Positions 14,834 to 22,690 of a DNA stretch of 64,000 bases are shown in pieces. Origin of the DNA: Hymenobacter sp. CRA2 (GTDB taxonomy: Bacteria; Bacteroidota; Bacteroidia; Cytophagales; Hymenobacteraceae); the NCBI RefSeq assembly GCF_002007105.1, contig NZ_MVBC01000004.1:1-64000 (forward strand). The letters are read 5' to 3'. How positions within the stretch are numbered: the first letter of the stretch is position 1; each line of letters opens with the position of its first letter. The position numbers and the translations under genes were made by a program. The notes below the pieces were generated by a model that saw only the letters and a program-made list of their open reading frames with translations, did not search any database and was not told the DNA's origin.

Positions 14834-15655
14834 CTAAATCCGCAGATCATCCTGCAGCGTCAGCGGCGCCGCCAGAATTTCCCGCGTGATGAGCTTAGGA
14901 GTGGTGCCTGCAAACTCCTTGAAATCCCGGATCAGGTGCATCTGGTCGTAATACCCGCACTGGTGGCTGATGGAAGTCCAGGTGCTGTGGGGCTGACGCA
15001 CTTTCAGGCGGTAGGCCTGGGAGAAGCGAATGACCCGCGCAAAGAACTTGGGCGAGTAGCCCAAGACTTCCCGGCTTCGGCGCTCAAACTGCCGCAGGCT
15101 GAGGCAGGACAGGTCGGCTATTTTTTCGATGGTATCCGTCGGGTTGCCCTGGAGCATGCGCCGGATGCTGCGTTCCAAGGGACTGGCCGCGTGCTGCCCA
15201 AGTTTGCGCAGCAAGTAGCCTTCCACGATGTTTTTCAGGGCCAGCGAATGCCGCGCCTCCTGCAGTTGCTCATTCACCTGGCGTATTTCGCGGCCCAGCA
15301 CATCGGTTGCGTCGAGCGGGCGGTCGAGCAGCTCCGGCATGGGCAAGCCCAGCAGCCGAAACAGCCCGCCGGGATGAAACGCCACGGTTACGAACCGGTG
15401 GTGGGCTCCCATGGCCAACTCCACCTTGGTGGTTTGCGGGCCGATGATGACGCAGGCCGGCAGGTCCGCAAACGCCTCGTTGCCGACGCGGCTGCGGGTA
15501 GCGTCGCCGGGGTAGAAATTGAGGCTGTGCTGGGGAGTGGGCGGAAACGGCGCACTCCGGCTGTAAGCTGGGCCGGGAGGGTGTACGTCCACGGTCATAA
15601 TATGGCTCACGGCAGCGCGCAGGCACGGATGAACGGGGTAGTAGGTAGGGCTCAT
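14834..15655 (-). CDS. AraC family transcriptional regulator
   Basis: 273 residues. The N-terminal half (MSPTYYPVHPCLRAAVSHIM, and FYPGDATRSRVG further on) resembles the DUF6597-type sensor found in many Bacteroidota AraC proteins. The C-terminal half has two helix-turn-helix motifs (IEKIADLSCLSLRQFERRSR and WTSISHQCGYYDQMHLIRDF) and the FAGTTPK ending. It lies 70 bases upstream of the NTF2-like secreted protein gene on the same strand, so the two may form an operon. The target and ligand are not evident. Confidence 0.9.
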   Translation of the reverse strand: MSPTYYPVHPCLRAAVSHIMTVDVHPPGPAYSRSAPFPPTPQHSLNFYPGDATRSRVGNEAFADLPACVIIGPQTTKVELAMGAHHRFVTVAFHPGGLFRLLGLPMPELLDRPLDATDVLGREIRQVNEQLQEARHSLALKNIVEGYLLRKLGQHAASPLERSIRRMLQGNPTDTIEKIADLSCLSLRQFERRSREVLGYSPKFFARVIRFSQAYRLKVRQPHSTWTSISHQCGYYDQMHLIRDFKEFAGTTPKLITREILAAPLTLQDDLRI

Positions 15656-15904
15656 AACGCGAACCGGACTAGAAGTGCCTCCTAAAAGTAGCCGATAATC
15701 CAGTCGCTAAGGCAGTTGCTCAGCCGTCGGATAGCGGCTGTTGTCGCGGCATGCCCGCCCTGCCGCTGTAGTTGCAGGAGCCAACTACACGTAGCAGCGC
15801 AAAGAAAAACGCAACGCCCCGCGCGAAGACAACCAGCGGGGCAACTGCGCATCAGGCCTGGGCGGAAGCCCGGTAAGTGGTTGAAATAAAATTTAACCAA
15901 AAGC

Positions 15905-15933
15905 TTGGATGTTCCCAAACTTTTGCATCTTTG
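15905..15933 (+). promoter_or_regulatory. Promoter of the phhA leader
   Basis: TTG at 15905-15907, 18 bases, then CATCTTTG at 15926-15933. This fits the Bacteroidota TTG-N19-TAnnTTTG pattern with one mismatch in the minus-7 box. It ends 4 bases before the ATG of the leader peptide, so the leader ORF would start almost at the RNA 5' end. Confidence 0.6.
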
Positions 15934-15937
15934 CCGT

Positions 15938-16045
15938 ATGCTTCACCTCTGCCAGTCGCAGTATTATTATTACCGTCCCTGCCAGCCCACCGGCTTCGGC
16001 AGTGGTCGTGTATGCGCGACGGCACCCCGGAAGCAGACGATGTAA
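15938..16045 (+). CDS. Putative leader peptide with four tandem Tyr codons
   Basis: A 35-codon frame beginning MLHLCQSQYYYYRP and ending QTM, stop at 16043-16045. Codons 9-12 (15962-15973) are TAT TAT TAT TAC. It begins directly after a promoter-like element and ends 27 bases before a textbook terminator. The next gene, phenylalanine 4-hydroxylase, makes tyrosine. This is the arrangement of amino-acid attenuation control, in which scarcity of charged tRNA-Tyr would stall the ribosome and allow read-through. Seen in sequence: Tyr run, terminator and gene order. Inferred: the regulation itself. Confidence 0.6.
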   Translation: MLHLCQSQYYYYRPCQPTGFGSGRVCATAPRKQTM

Positions 16046-16110
16046 CGTCTCACCAGGAACCGCTTCATACCCGCCCCTCTCCGATAGCCGGAGAGGGGCT
16101 TTTTGTTTTT
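16002..16110 (+). promoter_or_regulatory. Putative tyrosine attenuator: terminator and candidate antiterminator
   Basis: The terminator is an 11-bp perfect stem (GCCCCTCTCCG, 16073-16083, with CGGAGAGGGGC, 16089-16099) followed by TTTTTGTTTTT. A candidate competing pairing is 16002-16014 with 16066-16078 (GTATG with CATAC, then interrupted G:C pairs), which would occupy the first bases of the terminator stem. An earlier hairpin (CTGCC 15979-15983 with GGCAG 15998-16002) could hold the upstream strand when no ribosome stalls. The terminator is certain by eye; the alternative pairings are tentative. Confidence 0.6.
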
Positions 16111-16136
16111 CACGCTTCCCCAACCTCTTGTCAGCT

Positions 16137-16883
16137 ATGACGACCCTCCAACAACACTACGACCAGTACACCGACGAAGACCGCCACGTATGGAAGCTTC
16201 TGTTTGAGCGCCAGCTCCAGGCCTTGCCTGGCCGCGCCGCGCCCGAGTTTATGGAAGGCCTGGCCCGCATCGGCTTCACGGCCGACGTGATTCCGGATTT
16301 CCGCCAAACCAACCAGGTACTGCGCCGCCTCACCGGCTGGGAAATCGTGCCCGTGCCCGGCATCGTGGACGACGCGGTGTTTTTCGGTCTGCTCGCTGCC
16401 CGCAAGTTTCCGGCGACTACCTGGCTGCGCAAGCTCTCCGAGCTGGACTACCTCGAAGAGCCCGACATGTTTCACGACGTGTTCGGCCATGTGCCGCTGC
16501 TCACCAACGCCTCCTTCAGCCGCTTCCTGCACCAGCTAGGGCACGTAGGTTCGTTGCACGCCTCCAACCCTGCCGCCGTGGAGCTGCTGGCGCGCCTCTA
16601 CTGGTTTACGGTGGAGTTTGGCCTCATCCGCGACGCGGGCAGCGGCGAGGCGCGCATCTACGGTGCGGGCATCCTGTCCTCGGCCGGCGAAACGCGCTAC
16701 AGCCTCAGCGCCGAGCCGCGGCGGCACAGCTTCAGCCCGGTGGGCGTGCTGGCTACCGCGTTTCGCAAGGACGTGTTCCAGACCGATTACTTCGTGGTCG
16801 ACTCGCTGGAGCAGCTCTACGCTACCCTGCCCGAGGTGCAGCGCCAGTTGCGCGAGGCGCCGCTAGTGGCGGAGCTGGCGTAA
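16137..16883 (+). CDS. phhA: Phenylalanine 4-monooxygenase
   Basis: 248 residues, the usual size for a bacterial single-domain enzyme. It hydroxylates phenylalanine to tyrosine using oxygen, tetrahydropterin and non-haem iron in the cytoplasm. The iron ligands are visible: H113 and H118 in MFHDVFGHVP, and E160 in YWFTVEFGLI. Other family features are PDFRQTNQVLRRLTGWEIVP and the C-terminal DVFQTDYFVVDSLEQL. The ATG at 16137 (MTTLQQHYDQYTDEDRHVWK) lies 27 bases after the T-run of the leader terminator. The frame stays open upstream, but that region is the leader. Expression is probably set by read-through of that terminator. Confidence 0.95.
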   Translation: MTTLQQHYDQYTDEDRHVWKLLFERQLQALPGRAAPEFMEGLARIGFTADVIPDFRQTNQVLRRLTGWEIVPVPGIVDDAVFFGLLAARKFPATTWLRKLSELDYLEEPDMFHDVFGHVPLLTNASFSRFLHQLGHVGSLHASNPAAVELLARLYWFTVEFGLIRDAGSGEARIYGAGILSSAGETRYSLSAEPRRHSFSPVGVLATAFRKDVFQTDYFVVDSLEQLYATLPEVQRQLREAPLVAELA

Positions 16884-16908
16884 GCAGCCGGGGTAGGCAT
16901 TCCGCGCG

Positions 16909-16965
16909 AACGGCGGTGGGCAATAGCAGGCGCGAGCCTGACTATCTTCCCGCCGCCGTTTTTTT
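16909..16965 (+). terminator. Branched intrinsic terminator after phhA
   Basis: A 12-bp outer stem with one mismatch (AACGGCGGTGGG, 16909-16920, with CCCGCCGCCGTT, 16949-16960) encloses a small CAGGC/GCCTG hairpin. A run of seven T follows at 16959-16965. Confidence 0.75.
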
Positions 16966-16976
16966 ATTGAGTTGCC

Positions 16977-17765
16977 GTGACGTTTCCCGTTCAGCTTTCC
17001 TTAGGCCCCATCGCGCTACCGGCGCACTTGCTGTTCGAAGTGCTGGCGTATTCGCTGGGCTACCGCTTTTACAGCTATTTGCGCCGTCATACCTCCGACG
17101 CCATCAGTACCGATAACCGGCTCTGGATTTTCATCGGCGCCGCTGCCGGGGCCTTGCTTGGGTCGCGGGTGCTGGGGCTGCTGGAGCACCCGCAGGAGCT
17201 GTTGCACCCGCCCGGCGGCCCGCTGTATTATTTCACCAACAAGACCATAGTCGGCGGCTTTCTGGGCGGGCTCATCGGTGTGGAGTTGACCAAGAAGCGT
17301 CTTGGCGTCACGGCCTCGTCGGGTGATTTGATGGTGTATCCGCTCATCCTCGGTATGGTGCTGGGGCGCATCGGCTGCTTCCTCTCGGGCCTCGAAGACG
17401 GCACCTACGGCACGCCCAGCCAGCTGCCCTGGGCCATGGACCTCGGCGACGGTGTGCCGCGCCACCCCACCAACCTCTACGAAATCCTGTTCTGGCTGCT
17501 GCTCGGGGCCGCGCTCTGGCTGCTGGAGCGCCGCCGGCCCTTGCCCGATGGCTGGCGCTTCCGCCTGTTTCTGGTCTCGTACCTGCTGTTTCGCCTGCTG
17601 ATTGAGTTCATCAAGCCCGCGCCGCCGCTGCCCGGGCTACTGCTCACTAGCATTCAATGGGCCTGCGTGGCCGGGCTGGGCTACTATGCGTGGCTGTGGG
17701 GCCGGGAAGCACGGACGCCGCAGCGCGGCGAGCCTGCTGCCCGCCCCGTAGCCGGAATGGAATGA
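16977..17765 (+). CDS. Prolipoprotein diacylglyceryl transferase-like protein
   Basis: 262 residues with about seven hydrophobic segments. The Lgt core is recognisable (FTNKTIVGGFLGGLIGVELT, LGMVLGRIGCFLSGLEDGTY, RHPTNLYEILFWLLLG), but the usual GRxGNFxNxE becomes GRIGCFLSGLED. It is therefore probably a paralogue group rather than the essential housekeeping Lgt, which transfers diacylglycerol to lipoprotein cysteines in the inner membrane. It starts at GTG 16977, right after the phhA terminator. Candidate lipoproteins in this window include those at 21885, 48992 and 53874. Confidence 0.8.
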   Translation: MTFPVQLSLGPIALPAHLLFEVLAYSLGYRFYSYLRRHTSDAISTDNRLWIFIGAAAGALLGSRVLGLLEHPQELLHPPGGPLYYFTNKTIVGGFLGGLIGVELTKKRLGVTASSGDLMVYPLILGMVLGRIGCFLSGLEDGTYGTPSQLPWAMDLGDGVPRHPTNLYEILFWLLLGAALWLLERRRPLPDGWRFRLFLVSYLLFRLLIEFIKPAPPLPGLLLTSIQWACVAGLGYYAWLWGREARTPQRGEPAARPVAGME

Positions 17766-17935
17766 CCCTGTGGGCGCCATGTCCATGCGCCGTTATTTTC
17801 CTGGATGCTGCGCCTGGATCAGCCAAAGCAGTCTGGGCGAGCTATTTTACCACTAGCCTCAAGACCGGAAAAGGCCGTAGCTTGCGGCGGCCCCAAGCTC
17901 GTCCGGGGCCTTTCCGCCAACCTTATCGTCGTTGT

Positions 17936-18478
17936 ATGAAGTTCGTTTCGCTGCCTGCCGCCACCTTTACCGCGCGCGGCTTGGTGCTCGTGCTCTGCTT
18001 TTGGTCCGCGCTGAGCTTCGGCCAAAGCAAGCCGTTGCCCGACAACGTGCGCCGCGCCAACCTCGAAGCGCAGGTAACGGCCATGGAGCAGGCCTTTATG
18101 CAGGCCGATTTCGAAACCTTTGCCGACTTCATGCACCCCGACGTGGTGCGCCTGGCCGGCGGCCCCGACGTGCTGGCCCAACAGCTGCGCAAAGGCATGG
18201 AGGAAATGACCACACAGGGCGGCAAGGTCAATAAAGTCACCCACGGCACGCCTTCGCGCATCGTGAGCGTCGACCGGCAGCTGCAGTGCACCGTGCCGCA
18301 GACCACCGAGTTTCAGCTCGCCAAGGATACCCGCACCGCGCAGTCAACGCTGCTGGCCGTATCTACCGACGACGGGCAGCATTGGGCCTTCCTCGATACG
18401 GCGGGCAAGGACTGGGAAACGGTGCGCCGCCTGGTGCCCAGCCTGAGCCGCGAAATCGTGCTGCCGCAGCAGAAGTAA
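17936..18478 (+). CDS. Secreted NTF2-like domain protein
   Basis: 180 residues. The ATG at 17936 begins a signal peptide (MKFVSLPAATFTARGLVLVL, then a hydrophobic stretch to FGQS). The mature part begins with a helix typical of DUF4440/SnoaL domains (AQVTAMEQAFMQADFETFAD followed by FMHPDVVRLAGG) and ends with an edge-strand pattern (HWAFLDTAGKDWETVRRLVP). It would be a periplasmic protein of unknown function. The following gene starts 35 bases downstream on the same strand. Confidence 0.65.
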   Translation: MKFVSLPAATFTARGLVLVLCFWSALSFGQSKPLPDNVRRANLEAQVTAMEQAFMQADFETFADFMHPDVVRLAGGPDVLAQQLRKGMEEMTTQGGKVNKVTHGTPSRIVSVDRQLQCTVPQTTEFQLAKDTRTAQSTLLAVSTDDGQHWAFLDTAGKDWETVRRLVPSLSREIVLPQQK

Positions 18479-18513
18479 CCCAGTGAAGATGTAGGCGCAA
18501 ACCCTGACGAGAC

Positions 18514-19362
18514 GTGCAGCGTGATAAGAACCTGTTGGTGCAGCCCGCCTTTCTGCTTGGTTTGGCCGTGCTCTTGCTGAACGACGGGTACGGGAAAGCT
18601 GCCTTTCCCGGGCTCATCACCGGCAAGCTCTCCGATGTGGCCGGGCTGCTCATCTTTCCCGTATTCGTCGCCTACGTAGTGCCGGCTGCTCAACGGGTAG
18701 CCGTGCCGCTCACCGGGCTAGCTTTTCTGCTGTGGAAAACACCGGCCGTCACGCCCCTTATCGAAGCCTTCCGCGCGTGCACAGGCTTGCCGTTGCAGCG
18801 TACCATCGACTATTCGGACTATGTAGCACTGCTTGTGCTGCCGGCCGCGCAGCAGCTGATTAGCCGAAGGAGGGCGGGGCCGGCGTGGCCCGCAGGCTGG
18901 CTGCAGCTGAGCCGGGCCGTAGTAGGGCTGGTGGCGGTTGTTGCCTTCAGCGCAACCAGCCTGCCATATGCTTCCGCACCGAGTGGTTCGGTGCTTATCG
19001 ACGAAACCTACGCCCTGAAAATGAGTCAGAAGCAGTTGTTGGCCCGACTGGCGCAAATGGGCTACCCGGCGGTATACAAGCAGGATACCGTGGCCGACCA
19101 CCCGGCTGTGCTGCGCTACTACCAAGTCGACAACGTGGCGCTTAGCCGTTGGCTGCCCGAAGCGCATGATACGTTGGCCAATATCCGCTTCCAGGTGTAT
19201 ACTCTGGCCAGCAAACCCGACAAATGCTATCTGAAGCTGCTAAATGTGACTTTTCGCGGCACGCCTAACATCGACGACTGGCGGCTGCTGAGGGCCCTGA
19301 GCCGGCGGTACGAGAAGCTATTCGAGGGCCGCGTGGTGCGCCCATTGCGCCAGCAGCCCTGA
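18514..19362 (+). CDS. Hypothetical membrane protein
   Basis: 282 residues, starting at GTG 18514 (MQRDKNLLVQPAFLLG). The first half has several hydrophobic segments and the motif AAFPGLITGKLSDVAGLLIF, which I have seen as a conserved block in uncharacterised bacterial membrane proteins. A last membrane segment (VVGLVAVVAFSATSL) is followed by an extramembrane domain of about 120 residues ending ALSRRYEKLFEGRVVR. Function unknown. It is probably co-transcribed with the upstream secreted protein gene. Confidence 0.7.
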   Translation: MQRDKNLLVQPAFLLGLAVLLLNDGYGKAAFPGLITGKLSDVAGLLIFPVFVAYVVPAAQRVAVPLTGLAFLLWKTPAVTPLIEAFRACTGLPLQRTIDYSDYVALLVLPAAQQLISRRRAGPAWPAGWLQLSRAVVGLVAVVAFSATSLPYASAPSGSVLIDETYALKMSQKQLLARLAQMGYPAVYKQDTVADHPAVLRYYQVDNVALSRWLPEAHDTLANIRFQVYTLASKPDKCYLKLLNVTFRGTPNIDDWRLLRALSRRYEKLFEGRVVRPLRQQP

Positions 19363-19487
19363 GCGCTCAGACTCGCCTTGTATCGGCGGCGCCTGTAGCG
19401 TCCAGAGCCGGCAGGCATTTCGTAGGCCGCGGAAAGTTGCTAGGTTGCGGCCGGTCCAGCTTTCCGCCGATCTACTTCTGCCGCATC

Positions 19488-20888
19488 ATGCCCGAACGCC
19501 CCTATACCTACTACGACTTCACCCTGAGCCTGTGCCCGCACTGCCTGCGTCGCGTAGAAGCCAAAATTGTCTTTCAGGACGACGCGGTATACATGCTCAA
19601 GCGCTGCCCCGAGCACGGCCGGCAGAAGGTGCTCATCGCCTCCGACGTGGAGTACTACAAGCAGATTCGCAACTACGTCAAGCAAAGCGAGGTGCCGCGG
19701 CGCTTCAACACAGCCACTCATTATGGCTGCCCCTACGACTGCGGTCTGTGTGCCGACCACGAACAGCATAGCTGCCTTACCGTGGTGGAAATCACCGACC
19801 GCTGCAACCTGACCTGCCCCACCTGCTACGCCGAAAGCAGCCCCACCAACGGCCGGCACCGCACCCTGGAGGAAGTAGAGCAGATGATTGACACCTTGGT
19901 GGCCAACGAGGGCGAGCCGGACGTGGTGCAGATCAGCGGTGGGGAGCCCACCTTGCACCCGCAGTTCTGGGAAATTCTCGACATGTGCAAGCGCAAGCCC
20001 ATCAAGCACTTGATGGTAAATACCAACGGCGTGCGCCTGGCCAAGGACGAAGAATTCGTGGCCCGGCTGGCTACCTACATGCCGGCCTTCGAGGTGTACC
20101 TGCAGTTCGATTCGTTTAAGGAAGAGGCCCTGCGCCAGATGCGCGGCCGCGACCTGCGCGCGGTGCGGCTCCAGGCTCTGGAACACCTGAACAAGTACAA
20201 CCTGAGCACCACGCTGGTGGCTACGCTGCAGAAAGGGCTCAACGACGACGAAGTCGGCCAGATCATCGACTTTGCGCTGCAGCAAAAGTGCGTGCGCGGT
20301 GTCACCTTCCAGCCCACCCAAGCGGCCGGCCGCCTCGACCACTTCGACCCCGTCACCGACCGGTTTTCGCTCACCGACGTGCGCACGGCCATTCTGGAGC
20401 AAAGCCCGGTGTTTTCGGCCGACGACCTGCTGCCTGTACCCTGCAACCCCGATGCGCTGGCCATGGCCTACGCCCTCAAGCTCGACGGCGAAGTATACCC
20501 GCTTACGCGCTATATCAAGCCCGCTGAGCTGCTGCAGAACTCGCGCAATACCATCGTGTTTGAGCGCGACCCGCGCCTGCAGGGTCACCTGATGCGCATG
20601 TTCAGCACGGCCAACACCGTCGATACTGTTACGCCGGAGCTCAACCAGCTGCTGTGCTGCCTGCCACTGGTGCAGGCGCCCACCCTGCGCTACGAAAACC
20701 TGTTCCGCGTCATCATTCTGCAGTTCATGGACGCTTGGAACTTCGACGTGCGCGCCGTGAAGAAGTCCTGCGTGCACATCGTCTCGAAGGACAACAAGAT
20801 CATCCCCTTCGAAACCATGAACATCTTCTACCGCGACCAACCCAAGCAGGAGCAGCTGGAAATGCTGCGCGACATTCCCGTGCTCTAG
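19488..20888 (+). CDS. Radical SAM enzyme of the MJ0619/Tes-like group
   Basis: 466 residues. The radical SAM cluster motif CxxxCxxC is CNLTCPTC, in TDRCNLTCPTCYAESS, with the GGEPTLHP block downstream. Before it lies a cysteine-rich N-terminus: LCPHCLRR, KRCPEHGRQ, and CPYDCGLCADHEQHSC. That arrangement is known from the archaeal MJ0619-type methyltransferase and the tetraether-lipid synthase (Tes) group; assignment to the group is by motif only. It would use S-adenosylmethionine to start radical chemistry, possibly on a lipid or membrane substrate. The ATG at 19488 (MPERPYTYYDF) is chosen. Three small membrane protein genes follow; the first begins 3 bases after the stop. Confidence 0.85.
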   Translation: MPERPYTYYDFTLSLCPHCLRRVEAKIVFQDDAVYMLKRCPEHGRQKVLIASDVEYYKQIRNYVKQSEVPRRFNTATHYGCPYDCGLCADHEQHSCLTVVEITDRCNLTCPTCYAESSPTNGRHRTLEEVEQMIDTLVANEGEPDVVQISGGEPTLHPQFWEILDMCKRKPIKHLMVNTNGVRLAKDEEFVARLATYMPAFEVYLQFDSFKEEALRQMRGRDLRAVRLQALEHLNKYNLSTTLVATLQKGLNDDEVGQIIDFALQQKCVRGVTFQPTQAAGRLDHFDPVTDRFSLTDVRTAILEQSPVFSADDLLPVPCNPDALAMAYALKLDGEVYPLTRYIKPAELLQNSRNTIVFERDPRLQGHLMRMFSTANTVDTVTPELNQLLCCLPLVQAPTLRYENLFRVIILQFMDAWNFDVRAVKKSCVHIVSKDNKIIPFETMNIFYRDQPKQEQLEMLRDIPVL

Positions 20889-20891
20889 CCC

Positions 20892-21185
20892 ATGCAGCCC
20901 ACGCCTTCGCCGCCGCGTAACTACTTTGGCCGGGTGCTGCTGGTGCACCTGATTCTGGTATTGCTGATTCACGTCGGGCGGCAGCTGTTGTTCGACGACC
21001 CGGAGCGCACCACTATTTTCTTCGTGCTGGTGCTCATCGCAGTCCTCGATGCCGTGTGCTTCTTCGTTATGCTGGTAACCGGGCGCTGGCGGCAAGGATT
21101 GGCCTACGCCGTGGCCGCGCTGCTGGTGTTCCTCATTGGCTTCGGCGACTGTGCCACGCACTTTCACCTCGGGCCCATGAACTGA
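20892..21185 (+). CDS. Small membrane protein A of the radical SAM operon
   Basis: 97 residues with three hydrophobic segments. It begins three bases after the radical SAM stop codon, so translation is probably coupled. The last segment reads YAVAALLVFLIGFGDC. The same ALLVxLIGxGxC ending occurs in the gene at 21514, and a looser version in the gene at 21268, so the three look like diverged duplicates. No family is recognised. A role as a partner, or a provider of substrate, for the radical SAM enzyme is inference from position only. Confidence 0.7.
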   Translation: MQPTPSPPRNYFGRVLLVHLILVLLIHVGRQLLFDDPERTTIFFVLVLIAVLDAVCFFVMLVTGRWRQGLAYAVAALLVFLIGFGDCATHFHLGPMN

Positions 21186-21267
21186 ACAGCGCGCAGCTCT
21201 TCAGCCGCTTACGCTTTATGAAGCATCCCACAGCCAGCATTATTGCCTCAACCTGCTGCTGATCCTG

Positions 21268-21501
21268 GTGAAGGCGGCCTTGGCGTACTACGCCAACGTG
21301 CCGGCCGGCGACGCGGCAATGGTGTTGTTCCTGTTGTTGGTGCCGCTGTGGCTGCTCAATGGAGTGGCTCTGTTCGTGAGCATGTTTCTGCTGCCGCGTT
21401 GCCGGCCTTACTTTCAGGCCTTGCTGCTGTCCACTATCCTGATTCTTGTTATCGGGCTGGGAATGTGCAGCTTTTCCCTGTCGCGCCCGAATGTCCACTA
21501 G
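21268..21501 (+). CDS. Small membrane protein B of the radical SAM operon, N-terminus uncertain
   Basis: 77 residues from GTG 21268, but that start cuts a membrane segment in half: the in-frame codons upstream read NLLLILVKAALAYYANVP and have no start codon. An ATG at 21218 in another frame (MKHPTAS) would connect if one base were added between about 21235 and 21240. The gene may therefore be longer and either frameshifted or mis-sequenced. The C-terminus STILILVIGLGMC resembles the LIGxGxC ending of proteins A and C. It lies between them on the same strand. Confidence 0.55.
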   Translation: MKAALAYYANVPAGDAAMVLFLLLVPLWLLNGVALFVSMFLLPRCRPYFQALLLSTILILVIGLGMCSFSLSRPNVH

Positions 21502-21513
21502 CAAGTCTACACT

Positions 21514-21792
21514 ATGCTTTCACCAGTCAACCGCCGTATTCTGCGCCAAAATCTGCTCATGCTGCTGGCTGGGGCCGTGGTGTTCGGGGCGTTTGCCAAG
21601 CTAAGCGGTGGGGCCAGTCTGGCTTTCTTTGGCTTGCAGATTCTGCTGCAGGCGCTGGCCAATGCCACGCTTGGGCTGCTGGACTCTTTTGGCCAGACGC
21701 AGGGTAAGGCTGCGGGGTATTGGTTGAGTGCTTTGCTGGTGCTCCTTATTGGGCCCGGGTCCTGCGCGTTGGTTGGCGTAACCCTGTATTAA
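21514..21792 (+). CDS. Small membrane protein C of the radical SAM operon
   Basis: 92 residues, starting at ATG 21514, 12 bases after gene B. It has three hydrophobic segments, the last ending GYWLSALLVLLIGPGSC. Protein A has YAVAALLVFLIGFGDC in the same place, which supports common descent. The invariant Cys near the membrane face is the most notable shared residue. It is the last gene of the unit and is followed by a hairpin at 21813. Function unknown. Confidence 0.7.
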   Translation: MLSPVNRRILRQNLLMLLAGAVVFGAFAKLSGGASLAFFGLQILLQALANATLGLLDSFGQTQGKAAGYWLSALLVLLIGPGSCALVGVTLY

Positions 21793-21802
21793 TCTGTTGT
21801 AT

Positions 21803-21839
21803 ACAAAGCAAAACGCCCGACTGCAAAGCAGCCGGGCGT
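21803..21839 (-). terminator. Intrinsic terminator, convergent genes
   Basis: A 12-bp stem with one mismatch (ACGCCCGACTGC with GCAGCCGGGCGT), a 3-base loop, then TTTTGCTTTG on the minus strand. It lies between membrane protein C and the minus-strand lipoprotein gene. Confidence 0.75.
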
Positions 21840-21884
21840 CACCTGCTGGGTGGAGCCAGCAGGACTTGGAAAAACGTGGAATGC

Positions 21885-22388
21885 TTAGTGCGCGAACGTC
21901 GTCACGTAGGTGACGGCGGCAGCACCTTCGCCTTCGCTGAACTTGAGGCGCAGCGAGTTGGCAGAGAGTTCTTCTACCGAGTAAGTACGCTCGTAGGAAG
22001 GCAGCTTCACCGTCAGGGACTTGCCATCTTCACTCAGCTGGTAAGAGCCGGACAGCTGCTGGGGCTGGTCGGCAGTGGCTTTGGTAGCACCCTCGTCCTG
22101 CACGTAGCGGCCGTCGGTGGTAAATTGGGTCAGGTTGTCGCGCTGCGTGGATTTCAGGCGGGCGAACAAGCTAACGGTAGTGGCTTCGGCAGCGCCCTCG
22201 GCTTTGCTCGAAGTGGACAAATCGGTCAGGTGCCACTGGCTGCCGGTAAGCAGTTGCTGCGGCGTCTGCTGGGCCTGCTGCGCGGCGGCTGCGGCCGTCG
22301 GCTTCGCTACATCTTCCAACTCTTTCTCACACGATGCCAGACCAACTAGGGTCAGCGCCAGGCTCAGGTAAACGGGCAGTTTCTTCAT
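21885..22388 (-). CDS. Lipocalin-like lipoprotein
   Basis: 167 residues. The ATG at 22386-22388 gives a lipoprotein signal (MKKLPVYLSLALTLVGLASC; lipobox LASC). After an Ala/Gln linker the domain LLTGSQWHLTDLSTSS, QFTTDGRYVQDEG and LSGSYQLSEDGKSLTVKL has the strand pattern of the lipocalin-like proteins common in Bacteroidota. It would sit in the outer or inner membrane facing the periplasm. Ligand unknown. Confidence 0.75.
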   Translation of the reverse strand: MKKLPVYLSLALTLVGLASCEKELEDVAKPTAAAAAQQAQQTPQQLLTGSQWHLTDLSTSSKAEGAAEATTVSLFARLKSTQRDNLTQFTTDGRYVQDEGATKATADQPQQLSGSYQLSEDGKSLTVKLPSYERTYSVEELSANSLRLKFSEGEGAAAVTYVTTFAH

Positions 22389-22604
22389 GAAAACAGGTAA
22401 GGGGTTTGGTGAAGAACTCGGGCAACTCGCCCGATTTGGCGTTTTTTGTCTTTCAGTACACAATCCAACTTCACGTCTGAGGCTAAGGTGGCTAGCCCTG
22501 CGTTGGCGTCACAATGCTAAACTACTAGGTATGGTTCGGATTATCGCGGAAAAAGTCAATAATTCAAACATTAACCTCGGAAAATTCAATACAATTTTAT
22601 ATTG

Positions 22605-22662
22605 TACTTTTGATTGTGGAGAAAATGCAAAAGCCGCTTACGCAATGCGCAGAGCGGCTTTT
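22605..22662. other. AT-rich stretch with TACTTTTG box and fpg terminator hairpin
   Basis: TACTTTTG at 22605-22612 is a perfect TAnnTTTG box on the plus strand, without a clear minus-33. Seventeen bases later a 10-bp hairpin (AAAAGCCGCT, 22629-22638, with AGCGGCTTTT, 22653-22662) begins. On the minus strand the hairpin is a good terminator for fpg. On the plus strand a very short transcript could start and stop here; this is speculative. Confidence 0.5.
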
Positions 22663-22690
22663 AGTTAGCTGTGGTTTGTAGTGATAGGAG

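Noticed and set aside
15682-15918. 78-codon minus-strand frame upstream of the AraC gene at 14834
   Set aside because: It starts inside the phhA promoter region and shows no family features; judged to be chance.
19440-21167. 575-codon minus-strand frame over the radical SAM operon
   Set aside because: It is the antisense shadow of GC-rich genes on the plus strand; the translation is low-complexity and has no domains.
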